Source: Rhizophagus clarus (Eukaryota; Glomeromycota; Glomeromycetes; Glomerales; Glomeraceae). From it: a stretch of 64,000 bases of DNA. A program made the position numbers and the translations under genes. A model generated the notes under the pieces. That model was not told where the DNA came from and made no database searches. It was given only the letters and a program-made list of their open reading frames with translations. Positions 48,524 to 57,224 of the stretch are shown here, one piece after another; within the stretch, counting starts at the first letter, position 1, and each line of letters starts with the position of its first letter. The stretch is taken from the NCBI GenBank assembly GCA_015698045.1, contig BLAL01000285.1, positions 868,001-932,000 of the forward strand. The letters are read 5' to 3'.

Positions 48524-49557
48524 AAAAGAGTATCAAATCAAAAGAAGGAACCACCAAGAAGTCCCCTACTTCCAAATCTCGTACTAGTAATATAGCCATA
48601 GCTACAGATCTAATGTATCAAATAGCATTAAAATCGTCAATAGCATCATTAGTCCCTCATTGTCCTAGAGAGATTCTTATAGAAATTTCAAAATTTATTA
48701 ATATGATATTCCCCAAAATAAAAGACCATTGCTTGAATACAGAAATGCCAAATGATACGGTTAAAAGAAGGGAATTAGCATGGGAAAATGTTACAAAAAA
48801 ATTTCAAGATGTCTTATTTCCACTAATACAGGCCACAAATACCGAACAGAAGCTTCTTTTACAAGTTCCAGAAAATAATAATGAAACTGTTCCAAATGCC
48901 CCCAGCTCAAATGAGGATATGGTTATAACAGATTCTACTAAAATAAAGGAAAACAATACTACTTCCTCTAACTATGTTATACCAGAGAGCATTCAACTAG
49001 CCATTAAGGCATATGCATTAGCTAAAAAAAAAAATAGCCAAATATATTGGCCAAAGCCATTGGAGATAAATTTTCTCCAAATAAAGGATGCCGATGATGT
49101 TGCAACCATCTCATGTAAGGTAGGGGATATAACTATACCATATGCAATGATTGATAGTGGATCAGATTCATCAATATTCTCAGAAAATGTTGCTATTCAT
49201 TTGGGTCAAAAAATAAATAGAAAGAAGATTCATCGACTTAATGGGGTTGCAAGTAAGTCTCATTCTCTTGGTACGGTTGATAGTGTTCCTGTAACTATAG
49301 AGGATAAGGAAAATAGAGATACCATTTCAGATGAATTTTCTGTCGTCCCTACAGAATATGATGATAATGGAAATGAGTTATCACTATTTATTCTTGGAAC
49401 GAAATGGCAACATCGGGCAGGATGGGAACCCTTAGTAAAGGGAGAATTTAAGACAATCCGAAATGGAAAGACTATTACCATCCCCCTATCAGTTCACAAG
49501 TCTCAGCGTAATGTCTTCACTGTAGGGAAGGGGCCAGAACCTGTAAAAAAAAACTAG
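48478..49557 (+). CDS. pro: Retropepsin-like aspartic protease (-1 frame after gag)
   Basis: The -1 frame is open from before the gag stop and overlaps gag by 46 bases; it begins with a TTG rather than an ATG, so translation by frameshift is more likely than independent initiation. About 359 codons. Residues about 1-180 are a Lys/Ser/Thr-rich and helical linker. The protease domain runs from about 195 to 350: catalytic IDSGSDSSIF with D226, a following strand/flap region, and the second hallmark LFILGTKWQHRAGW corresponding to the usual I-L-G-x-x-W/F-L. One catalytic aspartate per chain implies a homodimer. It would cleave the Gag polyprotein. Polintons normally encode a Ulp1-like cysteine protease instead. 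It ends at TAG 49555 just after a second slippery run. Confidence 0.78.
   Translation: MLCFKKKVVRSGVPIKKSIKSKEGTTKKSPTSKSRTSNIAIATDLMYQIALKSSIASLVPHCPREILIEISKFINMIFPKIKDHCLNTEMPNDTVKRRELAWENVTKKFQDVLFPLIQATNTEQKLLLQVPENNNETVPNAPSSNEDMVITDSTKIKENNTTSSNYVIPESIQLAIKAYALAKKKNSQIYWPKPLEINFLQIKDADDVATISCKVGDITIPYAMIDSGSDSSIFSENVAIHLGQKINRKKIHRLNGVASKSHSLGTVDSVPVTIEDKENRDTISDEFSVVPTEYDDNGNELSLFILGTKWQHRAGWEPLVKGEFKTIRNGKTITIPLSVHKSQRNVFTVGKGPEPVKKN
48487..48518 (+). promoter_or_regulatory. Candidate -1 ribosomal frameshift signal, gag to protease
   Basis: In the gag frame the heptamer is T-TTA-AAA (48487-48493), continued by A-AAA-AAG, a canonical X-XXY-YYZ slippery run. Seven bases later a stem GGTGC (48501-48505) can pair with GTACC (48514-48518) around an eight-base loop. 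The -1 frame entered at TTT (48487) is the protease frame. The gag stop is 28 bases downstream of the heptamer. Confidence 0.7.
49548..49557 (+). promoter_or_regulatory. Candidate second -1 frameshift signal at protease stop
   Basis: In the protease frame the heptamer A-AAA-AAC occupies 49548-49554, directly before TAG. This is a classic retroviral gag-pro slippery sequence. The -1 frame is open across it (CTA-GCA-GAC) and leads into a zinc-finger reading frame. Downstream ATGCATGCAT (about 49568-49577) is palindromic and could form structure. Confidence 0.6.
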
Positions 49558-49760
49558 CAGACCGTACATGCATGCATTGTGGTAAAGAATTCCGTTATCT
49601 CTGTAGGTTAAAACAGCATTATAAAACAGTTAAGTGTTCAGACAGTATTTCAGACAGTGTTTCAGACAGTGTTTCAGACAGTGTTTCATCACAGATCAGA
49701 CAATATTTAGACAGCAATCAGGAAAAAAATACAGTGCCTATTCGACTATTTTTGGCATGA
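49554..49760 (+). CDS. Zinc-finger reading frame in second -1 phase
   Basis: About 68 codons in the -1 frame after the protease stop. It encodes a C2HC finger CMHCGKEFRYLCRLKQHYKT then VKC (C-x2-C-x12-H-x5-C) followed by a D-S-V-S-D-S-V-S tandem (12-base repeat near 49638-49690). Translation could be by a second frameshift as an extension of the protease, or from the internal ATG at 49572, which would lose the first cysteine. The first choice keeps the complete finger. It overlaps the convergent coiled-coil gene by 15 bases. Confidence 0.55.
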   Translation, partial: LADRTCMHCGKEFRYLCRLKQHYKTVKCSDSISDSVSDSVSDSVSSQIRQYLDSNQEKNTVPIRLFLA

Positions 49761-50669
49761 TATAACCTTTTGAAGTTCTTGAATAAGATGGTCAGAAAGT
49801 TTTGTACGAATAGAGGAACGAAATGAATATTTTTTTCGAATATCTGGATTATCTGGTGCATTAGCACGCCATCTATTCCACAAGACTTTGGCATCTTTTT
49901 CATAAAAACTAATTGGCTCTATAGCACTATCAATACAGCCAGGATTAATAGAACGGATTCCATCATTATAAATAATAATTGTTTGATCTTTAGAATAGAT
50001 AATATCATCCAATGTCTTGATAATATCTTTAACCGAAGAAAGGACATATTTAAGATCCTTTATTTCATTCTTAAATCGTGATAGTAATGCAGATAACTTG
50101 CCAATCTCTCTATCTTTTTCAATATTAGCTTTATCCAAGGCAGAGATACGAGATTGGTATTGTTTCTCCAAGTCAGCCTTACTGGTTTTATATTGCTCTT
50201 CTAGCTGATACCTAAATGAATATAATTTCTGCTTCATATCTACCATACAGTTATTATATTCTCTCACTTTTCGAGCTAAAAGAGTATCATATTCATCTTT
50301 TAGACATTTGCGTTCCTCAGAAACTTGAGTCTCAATAGTTTTCTTAATATTATTCTCCTGTTGCTGTACACAAAGTTCACGCTCTTCTAACTGTTTCTCA
50401 AATCCATCTAGCCTTGATAATGTACTAGAACCATCAGAAGTGGTATTTGCTTCAATCTTAAGCTTTTGGCGATTTTTTTTATTAAAGTATCTTTCAACTT
50501 CTTTAGTAAGTAATTCCTCAATATCTGAACGAATACCTTTAGCCTGTTCCTCAGATAGGGGATTACTTTTACGAGTTGTTAGTCGTAACCATGCATCTTT
50601 TTTCATGGATGGTGGTAATTGGTCAAGCAAACTCTTATAGTGTTCATTAAAATGTGGTTGGCTAGACAT
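49746..50669 (-). CDS. Coiled-coil protein of the element, unrecognised
   Basis: 307 residues from ATG 50669. Residues about 80-230 are a nearly continuous heptad-rich coiled coil (RLDGFEKQLEERELCVQQQE and onward). The C-terminal part (about 255-305) is globular with FYEKDAKVLWNRWRANAPDN. The N-terminus includes PPSMKKDAWLRLTTRK. No known family. It is intact and convergent with the gag-pro-finger unit. A structural or assembly role is possible but is inference only. Confidence 0.65.
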   Translation of the reverse strand: MSSQPHFNEHYKSLLDQLPPSMKKDAWLRLTTRKSNPLSEEQAKGIRSDIEELLTKEVERYFNKKNRQKLKIEANTTSDGSSTLSRLDGFEKQLEERELCVQQQENNIKKTIETQVSEERKCLKDEYDTLLARKVREYNNCMVDMKQKLYSFRYQLEEQYKTSKADLEKQYQSRISALDKANIEKDREIGKLSALLSRFKNEIKDLKYVLSSVKDIIKTLDDIIYSKDQTIIIYNDGIRSINPGCIDSAIEPISFYEKDAKVLWNRWRANAPDNPDIRKKYSFRSSIRTKLSDHLIQELQKVISCQK

Positions 50670-50749
50670 ATGCTTGATTATACTTTAACGCCTTCGGCAA
50701 GGTAAGTGATATAGTCTTGGAAAAATTCCTGGAAAAAAATATTCCAGGC

Positions 50750-50974
50750 ATGCCATATTTTCCCAGAAGTTTGGGTATTCCATATATTTTTAGTAAAAGC
50801 TTCCATCTAGAATTAGCCAAAAAAATTGCTGAAGCCTATATTCTGGGAAAAAATACTGAGAAAATGCCAAAGAAAATACCCTTCCTTGTCCAAGAATTGC
50901 GGGAAGATTATCCTGAAATTTATAAGAAGGGGAATGTGAACCGAGTTCACAATGTCACGTGTATGGCGCAGTAA
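50750..50974 (+). CDS. Possible small protein of the element
   Basis: 74 residues from the ATG at 50750 (the frame is open further upstream to a TTG at 50717). Segment FHLELAKKIAEAYILGKNTE followed by LVQELREDYPEIYKKGN looks helical. It lies between divergent and convergent neighbours, with an 80-base gap to the start of the coiled-coil gene. No family. It may be chance. Confidence 0.35.
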   Translation: MPYFPRSLGIPYIFSKSFHLELAKKIAEAYILGKNTEKMPKKIPFLVQELREDYPEIYKKGNVNRVHNVTCMAQ

Positions 50975-50980
50975 ATATTA

Positions 50981-51241
50981 TTACTTTGGAATAATAGTCT
51001 GAATCTTCTCTAGCTTAGCTTTATTGTATGATAGATCAGGATTATTAATATCAATTGGCAATGGTTTTTTCAAATCTGATTTTATCAAATTTATCATGTC
51101 TTCCAATTTATCCAGGCTATTCATTAGAGCTTGTGCTGATTCTGCCAAAATGGGGGAAATAAGGAATGAGGAATTATAGTCAAGCTGGCTCGTCTCTAGC
51201 TGATCCTTTTGAGATTGTTCTTCTTTTTTATTACTTTCCAT
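50981..51241 (-). CDS. Small element protein, unrecognised
   Basis: 86 residues from ATG 51241. Polar N-terminus (MESNKKEEQSQKDQLETSQL), then a helical middle (LAESAQALMNSLDKLEDMIN). It ends six bases from the convergent frame at 50974. No known family. Confidence 0.45.
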   Translation of the reverse strand: MESNKKEEQSQKDQLETSQLDYNSSFLISPILAESAQALMNSLDKLEDMINLIKSDLKKPLPIDINNPDLSYNKAKLEKIQTIIPK

Positions 51242-51443
51242 TTCTTATCTGCGGAAAATAGTCTAAATAATTTGACTAAGAATAATTAACAAATATTATA
51301 TGCTAATTTAAAATATGCATAACACTCTAGCTTTACCCACTAGAAAAAAAAGAAAAGCTGAGTTTATTAGTATTTCGGGCATTCGTAATAATATTAGAAG
51401 AAAAAAAAGATGCAAAGGAATTTTATAGGTTAGCCAAGTCTTT

Positions 51444-51638
51444 TCAGTCTATTAAACTCCCTTGATAATTATTTTGCACAAAATCTAACTCTCGTGCTAA
51501 TCTATCTAATGTTAATTGTAGTCCAATTATATAAACTTTTTGACGATCTTCTGCTCTAACCTCATTTTGGAATACCATTTTGATATTCTTTTTTACTTCA
51601 TCTATAATATCCTCTAATCCAACTATGCTGGTTGTCAT
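51444..51638 (-). CDS. Small element protein, unrecognised
   Basis: 64 residues from ATG 51638, mostly helical (LEDIIDEVKKNIKMVFQNEV, then LQLTLDRLARELDFVQNNY). Same strand as the polymerase and the 115-residue gene, about 76 bases downstream of the latter. No known family. Confidence 0.4.
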   Translation of the reverse strand: MTTSIVGLEDIIDEVKKNIKMVFQNEVRAEDRQKVYIIGLQLTLDRLARELDFVQNNYQGSLID

Positions 51639-51714
51639 TTTAGTGATTTATTCTATAATCAAATATTTAACATGCCAGAAAAAATATCTTTGTAAAAAGC
51701 TTTGCCAAAGATGA

Positions 51715-52062
51715 CTAGATTGCCATTGCTTTGAGCATCTGCTCTATTTCATCTTCTGACCTTTCACGATTCTCCTCCTTAGCTATTTGATAATAAAGCT
51801 CATATAATTCCTTTAGGCTGGTAAATAGATCATTATCTTCATACCTTTTGCGACAATTTTCTAGCCTTTCAGTATATGCTTCTTCCTTAGGGAACATCTT
51901 TACTGCAAGTGTTTTAATATAGTTATTCGGATCCTTTTCAGCTCGTAGTTTTTTTAGATATTCTCCATAATTTTTTGCAAGATTATCATATTTTCTGCCT
52001 TTTCGCAATGCAGTTTTTATGACTTTTATTTGCGCAAGTTCTATATCCTTATGATCGACCAT
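51715..52062 (-). CDS. Small helical element protein, unrecognised
   Basis: 115 residues from ATG 52062, rich in Lys, Glu, Leu and Tyr and almost all helical (KNYGEYLKKLRAEKDPNNYI; LFTSLKELYELYYQIAKEEN). It starts 98 bases past the stop of the polymerase gene. No known family. Confidence 0.5.
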   Translation of the reverse strand: MVDHKDIELAQIKVIKTALRKGRKYDNLAKNYGEYLKKLRAEKDPNNYIKTLAVKMFPKEEAYTERLENCRKRYEDNDLFTSLKELYELYYQIAKEENRERSEDEIEQMLKAMAI

Positions 52063-52160
52063 TTTTGTATCGTTTCTACTATAACGATAGAAAAACTTTA
52101 ATTAATAAAATTATATTCTTTGATAATTTTTACCTGGAAAAAATATTTATTATAAAGGAT

Positions 52161-55100
52161 CTATTCCTTGACACGAAGTTTAACTTTTATAGCCCTTTCT
52201 TCTGCTTCTTCAGGAGATAATCCAGATGCTATCAGGCGTTTATATAATCCAATTCGCCAATGTCCATATGGCAGGGTTCGAATTCCATCAAGTAAGATCC
52301 AGCGCTTGTTATCATATGGATTCAGTCCTATCTTATTTACCCTCTCCAGATATATTTGATGATCATGACTGCGGAGACCATACATATCATGTCGGGTTAG
52401 CTTCTTAGTCCTGAGACATTCTAGAAATTTGTCATGTCGAAGCTCCTTTTTAACCACGCATTTCTTAACACCCTTTGCCTTCTGGATGCCATGCTTCTTT
52501 TTAGGGTCTTCTGAATCGGGATCATCGGGAGTTTTAGGATCATGACCTGCTGGAAGAACTGAATACATTTTTGGCTTTAAACATATTGATTCGCCTATTG
52601 GGTTCCCCTTTGTCTCATCCTTCATTAGAAATAAGTCTCCTGAATAGTTAAGATCGAAAATATCTGGTCTTTCTGCTCGATCTTTATATATGTCTTCAGT
52701 TTCTATCCACATTATGAGTGAGTCTGTATCTGTATAAAGTAGACGGGCCTTATCTCCATAGCGAGGCTTTATGTAACCGTACCAAAAGTTATACATCATG
52801 GCCTTGCTAATGTCGAGAATTGCCTGCCCCACATAAATTGGTTTATTTAGAGTTACTGTTCCTTTTAACATGTGAACTGCTGTGATGCCCCCTTCGAATG
52901 CTTTAAAGCCTACATATAATGGTGAACTTGCTAGACGCCTAATTTTTTTATCCTCTTCTGTTCTAAGTAGCTCTACTCTCATATGTTTACGGACATTCTC
53001 CATTTGTTTGCCGAAGACTGCATTATTTTTTAACTTATAATACATAACTCCAAACTCATCCCCAGTGGCCTTAGCTATTTTGCGTTTACAAATATTTTCC
53101 TCAATATAGTCTTTCATCCATGGAGACTGCCGGAATTTTAATCCACCGTGAATCTTTGTAACTTTCACCCCCAATTTCATGTATAACTGGAGTGCACGAT
53201 AATGGATCACGTAGTTTTTTTTGGGATAAAGGGTTTGGACGAGCTTTTCTCCTGTTGTATATTTTCCGCCCCCAACTTCTTTATCTTGCACTAATCTTTC
53301 ATTATACAAGCTAAGCCATTCTTCTGGAACTATCTGCTTTTCTGGTGCTAAAGGATAATCTGAAAAGAAATCATGCAAGTGCACTGGGGCTTCTAGATCA
53401 ACTTCCAATGTATATTCTATTTCAGCATCTGGTGCAATGCTTTGTATGTCTGGAAGCTGTTCTAAGCTTACTTTTCCCAATATTTCTGTAGGCATGTATT
53501 GGGTCATTGCACCTGAATATAAAGCATTCATATCCTCATACATGATCCAGGAATCCGGCTTGCTAGAATCGTAATCTGGACATTTCAGATTATTAGCTTG
53601 GGCATATCGGTGACTTGCCATTGTCATTCCTCCACGGATACCATTTTCAACCATCAGATATTCGTCCATATCTGTCATGAGCTTGAGTTCGACTCCACTG
53701 CTCTTATATAATGAATCGTTGAACATTCCTGGTGCTGAGACGTGGTGGGAAGGGTCTAAGCCATCATCTTGCAGACATATGATGGTATAGTTCATAAATA
53801 CATCAGCTAGTAAGAGTACGTCTGTCTCAAGGTAAAGATCATGATAGTCTCCAAAGCTTTGCATCTCAAATGTTTGCCATACTTTTTGAGCGTATTCATA
53901 GTCCTCCTTACTGATATTTTGCTGACTGAGAAGCGAATAGAAATCCTTTCTAGGCGGGAGGCTTGTTCTGTCGAATTTTTCCCATGCATTTGTCCAATCA
54001 TATGGAAATACACCCTTTCGGAAAAGAAGTTTAATCTTTTCTATCGAATAACCTTTTGCAGTAAAGTGCTTGACAGTTAGGGGGAACTTTTCTGGGTTTT
54101 CTCCTAGACATGCTACTAACTTATCTAATCCCATTGCCATATGCTGAAAACTGTCAAGAAATCGGAGTTGACCTACATCCATGGCCTTATACTTTCCAAT
54201 ATTTTCTGGAATGCAATTTAGCTTATCAGCCGTGAACTTGCTCACAACTTTCATAAGCGGATGGGAATCATACCCACGAAAATTATGGCAGATGAGAGGC
54301 ACTTTCGTCTCAAAAGATCCTATCCGTAACTTTTTATTGCAAGCATCATGAGCTGGACCTCGGAACTTGCCACTTATATGGTCGTGATCTTTTACTTTAT
54401 GGTTAAGTGCATTTAGAGCTTCACGATATTCTTTCTGTATCTTTTTCTTTTCAGGATGTTCCTTTTCCATGCATAATTCCCATTCTTTGATTTCTAATAA
54501 TCTGTGCTTTGCTTCTTCGAATTTTTGCAATGCTTCTTGTGATGGCTTGATAAAAGACTTTTTGCAAATCCAGCATTCGGTTGCTTCTTTATATGCCTCC
54601 AGATCACCTGGTGCCATGATCATTTCTGCAGGCGCTGATAAGTCCTCCTGTATGTTTGCCAGCTCCTCCTCAATTTTTGTAACAAATCTTTCAAGCGCAT
54701 CTGAGCCTCTGTATAGATCATGACTCATAATTTCATAGTTAAGTGAACTATCCATACGAAGAACTACATAACAATAGCCACACGGCTTGTGCATCTGTAA
54801 TCTTTCTGTATGGGTTAACTTTGTTTTCTCTTCTGGGGTTAGTTTTTCGGTTAACATTTCAAGATCCCAGAAAATACGATATGGGTTTGGTTGCATACAT
54901 TTATGATTATAGAAAGCTTTGACACTTCTATTTTTTACTGGCATTTGAGGTTGCTGAGGAGCATTATTTAGACCTTTGCATTTTGGTATATGCTCCTTTA
55001 ATCCTTTTTCTGCAGAATATACATGAAGACAATATCGGCAGAGATATTTTCGCCCTTTATGTTTGCTATGGTTATATACTAGCTTATGTAAATCTTTGAT

Positions 55101-55559
55101 TATGCAATAATGACTTCTTTCCTCTTCCGTAATTACTAGAAGATTTACTTGCTTATATTCTTCCTCCCTTCTCTCTGAAACATAGCGAAACTCAAGACAC
55201 TTATTTTGATTGTGCCACTCATAAACACATAAGCTAATCTCTGGATTATTCTCTTCGAACTTCTTATAAATAGGTGTTGAAACAGGTACTGGTACTGGAA
55301 TGCCTTCCATGTTAAGTTCTTCCACGAAACCTCCATACAGCCTATGTGGATTTCTCTCTGGATGTTCTTTTACAGGATGCATTGCTCCTAAAACACTCCA
55401 TCCGAAACACCAATCATCATTATTTTGAATATTAATAATTCCATTATTACGTTTTGGTAAAGTTTCTGGTAAAGGTATATAGGCAGTAGGACCAATTGGA
55501 TTAAAATCAGATATTTCTATACTAAATTCTTCTATATATTCTGGGTAAGCATCTGACAT
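52161..55559 (-). CDS. polB: Protein-primed family B DNA polymerase of Polinton type
   Basis: 1132 residues from ATG 55559, 11 bases inside the right inverted repeat boundary. The N-terminal part has NNDDWCFGWSVLGAMHPV and a C2HC finger CRYCLHVYSAEKGLKEHIPK then C. The 3'-5' exonuclease carries Exo I D232/E234 (FWDLEML), Exo II D431 (NFRGYD) and Exo III around D580 (YLETDVLLLADVF). An endonuclease-VII-like Cys/His insert (CWICKK ... KVKDHDHISGKFRGPAHDAC) lies between Exo I and Exo II. Polymerase motif A D676 (YEDMNALYSGAM), motif B K842 (KLKNNAVFGK) and motif C YTDTDSL with D944 and D946 are all present. It copies the element's DNA, probably using a protein primer at the inverted repeat ends. 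No stop or frame break; it should be active. Confidence 0.95.
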   Translation of the reverse strand: MSDAYPEYIEEFSIEISDFNPIGPTAYIPLPETLPKRNNGIINIQNNDDWCFGWSVLGAMHPVKEHPERNPHRLYGGFVEELNMEGIPVPVPVSTPIYKKFEENNPEISLCVYEWHNQNKCLEFRYVSERREEEYKQVNLLVITEEERSHYCIIKDLHKLVYNHSKHKGRKYLCRYCLHVYSAEKGLKEHIPKCKGLNNAPQQPQMPVKNRSVKAFYNHKCMQPNPYRIFWDLEMLTEKLTPEEKTKLTHTERLQMHKPCGYCYVVLRMDSSLNYEIMSHDLYRGSDALERFVTKIEEELANIQEDLSAPAEMIMAPGDLEAYKEATECWICKKSFIKPSQEALQKFEEAKHRLLEIKEWELCMEKEHPEKKKIQKEYREALNALNHKVKDHDHISGKFRGPAHDACNKKLRIGSFETKVPLICHNFRGYDSHPLMKVVSKFTADKLNCIPENIGKYKAMDVGQLRFLDSFQHMAMGLDKLVACLGENPEKFPLTVKHFTAKGYSIEKIKLLFRKGVFPYDWTNAWEKFDRTSLPPRKDFYSLLSQQNISKEDYEYAQKVWQTFEMQSFGDYHDLYLETDVLLLADVFMNYTIICLQDDGLDPSHHVSAPGMFNDSLYKSSGVELKLMTDMDEYLMVENGIRGGMTMASHRYAQANNLKCPDYDSSKPDSWIMYEDMNALYSGAMTQYMPTEILGKVSLEQLPDIQSIAPDAEIEYTLEVDLEAPVHLHDFFSDYPLAPEKQIVPEEWLSLYNERLVQDKEVGGGKYTTGEKLVQTLYPKKNYVIHYRALQLYMKLGVKVTKIHGGLKFRQSPWMKDYIEENICKRKIAKATGDEFGVMYYKLKNNAVFGKQMENVRKHMRVELLRTEEDKKIRRLASSPLYVGFKAFEGGITAVHMLKGTVTLNKPIYVGQAILDISKAMMYNFWYGYIKPRYGDKARLLYTDTDSLIMWIETEDIYKDRAERPDIFDLNYSGDLFLMKDETKGNPIGESICLKPKMYSVLPAGHDPKTPDDPDSEDPKKKHGIQKAKGVKKCVVKKELRHDKFLECLRTKKLTRHDMYGLRSHDHQIYLERVNKIGLNPYDNKRWILLDGIRTLPYGHWRIGLYKRLIASGLSPEEAEERAIKVKLRVKE

Positions 55560-55572
55560 TTGGTATATGTGT

Positions 55573-55857
55573 TAGCTCTAACCGTCATGCTATTACTTAC
55601 TTATAAAATTTTTTCTTTAATTAATTATTTCCTATTCCTTTCACTTTTCGATCATATAGTTGTCACCTAAGGCGGTATTTGCAGGCTTGCCAAAATGGTT
55701 TTAGCTACCCTTCTTTCTTCGTATATCATTTACTTCACGCTCACGGCCTGCTTATGCAAATTTGAGTTATGTTTTCTCACCCGCAGATCGATCAAGGGAA
55801 ACTGAAGCATTAACTAATTATTAATTAATCTTTTGAAATTTAGTGATAAAAAATAGG
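55573..55857. promoter_or_regulatory. Likely bidirectional promoter in right inverted repeat
   Basis: Mirror copy of 43897-44185. It lies between the divergent polymerase gene (minus) and cysteine-rich gene (plus), so one promoter sequence would serve three different genes across the two ends. Confidence 0.45.
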
Positions 55858-56115
55858 ATGATCGCTGAATATTCCTGCCCATTTCTCTGCAATACTGGAA
55901 AGGCTTGTAATAACCCTTGCATTCGCCCAGAAGGTTGCCGATTTCATAGAAAATCAAAAAAACGGATACCATGCTCTGACTGCGGGAAGCCTACCGCTTC
56001 TTCTTGTGGCCGATGCCCATTACATATCAGAGGCTATTATGTTACCCAGTATTATGACAGATTGCGGACTAAAGCTTTAAACCTGGAATATACTAAGGGT
56101 ATAATAGGAATGTAA
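55858..56115 (+). CDS. Small cysteine-rich zinc-binding protein, right-repeat copy
   Basis: 85 residues from ATG 55858, same protein as at 43639-43896. The frame is open back to a GTG at 55843, but the other copy has a different frame there because of a one-base indel, so the shared ATG is the better start. It points to the element end. Confidence 0.65.
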   Translation: MIAEYSCPFLCNTGKACNNPCIRPEGCRFHRKSKKRIPCSDCGKPTASSCGRCPLHIRGYYVTQYYDRLRTKALNLEYTKGIIGM

Positions 56116-56965
56116 TGTATTCTTGTTAGATTTATTTAGATCATGATTTTTATGTGCTCTAGCTTGCCAGAATTATTTACTGATATGTGATTTTTTCGTT
56201 AGACTTATAAATTCCCCCGGCAGGGCGGAAACATTAGACAAATAAATAATGTATTAGATAAGGAGTTAGCCTGTACGAAGCCAATTCCTGATATATATTT
56301 TTTCGTTAGATTAATAAATTCCCGGCAAGGCGGACAGACTTATTTTTCAGAAGCTGATTTGCTATTCGGTTATCTAGACTCCACTGAACCTGTTCTCAGC
56401 TTTGGAAAAGTTGGGACAAAAATCTCGTTAGATTTATTTAACAATTATGCTATTTAATGGGCTAGCTTGCGCAGAAGCCATTCTTGTATATAGAAAAGTT
56501 TGTTAGATTTAAAAAGTCACATGATTTTTCGTTAGACTTATTTTTGTTAGACTTATTTATTAAATATACTAATTGATGCGCTAGCCTGCATTAAACCCGT
56601 TCTTGATTGAGAAAAAGTTGGGACAAAAATCTCGTTAGACTTATTTTTTTCATCAGACTTATTAATAAATATGCTAATTGATGCGCTAGCCTGCATTAAA
56701 CCCGTTCTTGATTGAAGAAAAGTTGGGACAAAAATCTTGTTAGACTTATTTTTTTCGTTAGACTTATTTAGGGGGTAATAAGGACCGTTAGATTTATTTT
56801 GGTTAGACTTATTTTTTTCGTTAGACTTATTTAGGGGGTAATAAGTACCGTTAGATTTATTTTGGTTAGACTTATTTAATAAATATGCCAATTAATACGC
56901 TAATCCTTGTAGAATTAATTCCTGATATATTTATTTTCGTTAGACTTATTTTTCGTTAGATTTAT
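56110..56965 (-). repeat. Subterminal TAAGTCTAACGA repeats, right
   Basis: Mirror of 42790-43640. The minus-strand open frame 56553-56891 is again only a translation of the repeat. Confidence 0.75.
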
Positions 56966-57165
56966 TTACAATAGAGAAATTACAATTCTAGAAGTCTTAG
57001 AAGCTTTTCTAATATATTAATAAAAAATTGATATAGAAATTAACCTTCTAAGACGGCTAAAAGCTTTTCTAACACAATATAGAAATTAATATTCTAGATC
57101 TTTTAGAACTAATTCTCATATAATAAAAAAAACGATATTGATTTTAACATTCAGGGGGTCGTAAC

Positions 57166-57224
57166 ACACAATAGAAAGGGGGGACGGACCTTACGGTCCT
57201 TAAACCCCCACTTTGCTATTGTGT
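57166..57224. other. Terminal hairpin-forming palindrome, right tip
   Basis: Reverse complement of the left tip, with the same stems, bulges and GGACC-GTAA-GGTCC style apex. Confidence 0.85.

Larger units (their letters stand above)
42530..57224. mobile_element. Complete Polinton/Maverick-type element with Gag and aspartic protease genes
   Basis: 14,695 bp bounded by inverted repeats of about 1655 bp and a 5-bp duplication. Protein-primed family B DNA polymerase and Polinton-type integrase define the class; such elements have been reported from Glomus. Gene order inside: zinc-finger protein (+), integrase (-), gag (+), protease (+, -1 frame), zinc-finger frame (+, -1 again), coiled-coil protein (-), small frames, DNA polymerase (-). 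All large genes are intact and intronless and differ in composition from the AT-rich surroundings. No double-jelly-roll capsid, penton, packaging ATPase or Ulp1-like protease is recognisable, and no reverse transcriptase or LTR. Confidence 0.93.
55570..57224 (-). repeat. Terminal inverted repeat, right (1655 bp)
   Basis: Reverse complement of 42530-44183 with only a few differences. It holds the second copy of the cysteine-rich gene, the TCTAAC-rich region and the tip hairpin. Its inner edge lies 11 bases before the polymerase ATG. Confidence 0.95.

Noticed and set aside
46544-49760. Gag and protease as a nested LTR retrotransposon inside the Polinton
   Set aside because: No reverse transcriptase or RNase H frame follows, no long terminal repeats or short duplication flank the block, and the genes abut element genes (overlaps of 19 and 15 bases) without extra DNA. 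A captured module fits better, though capture from such an element is likely.
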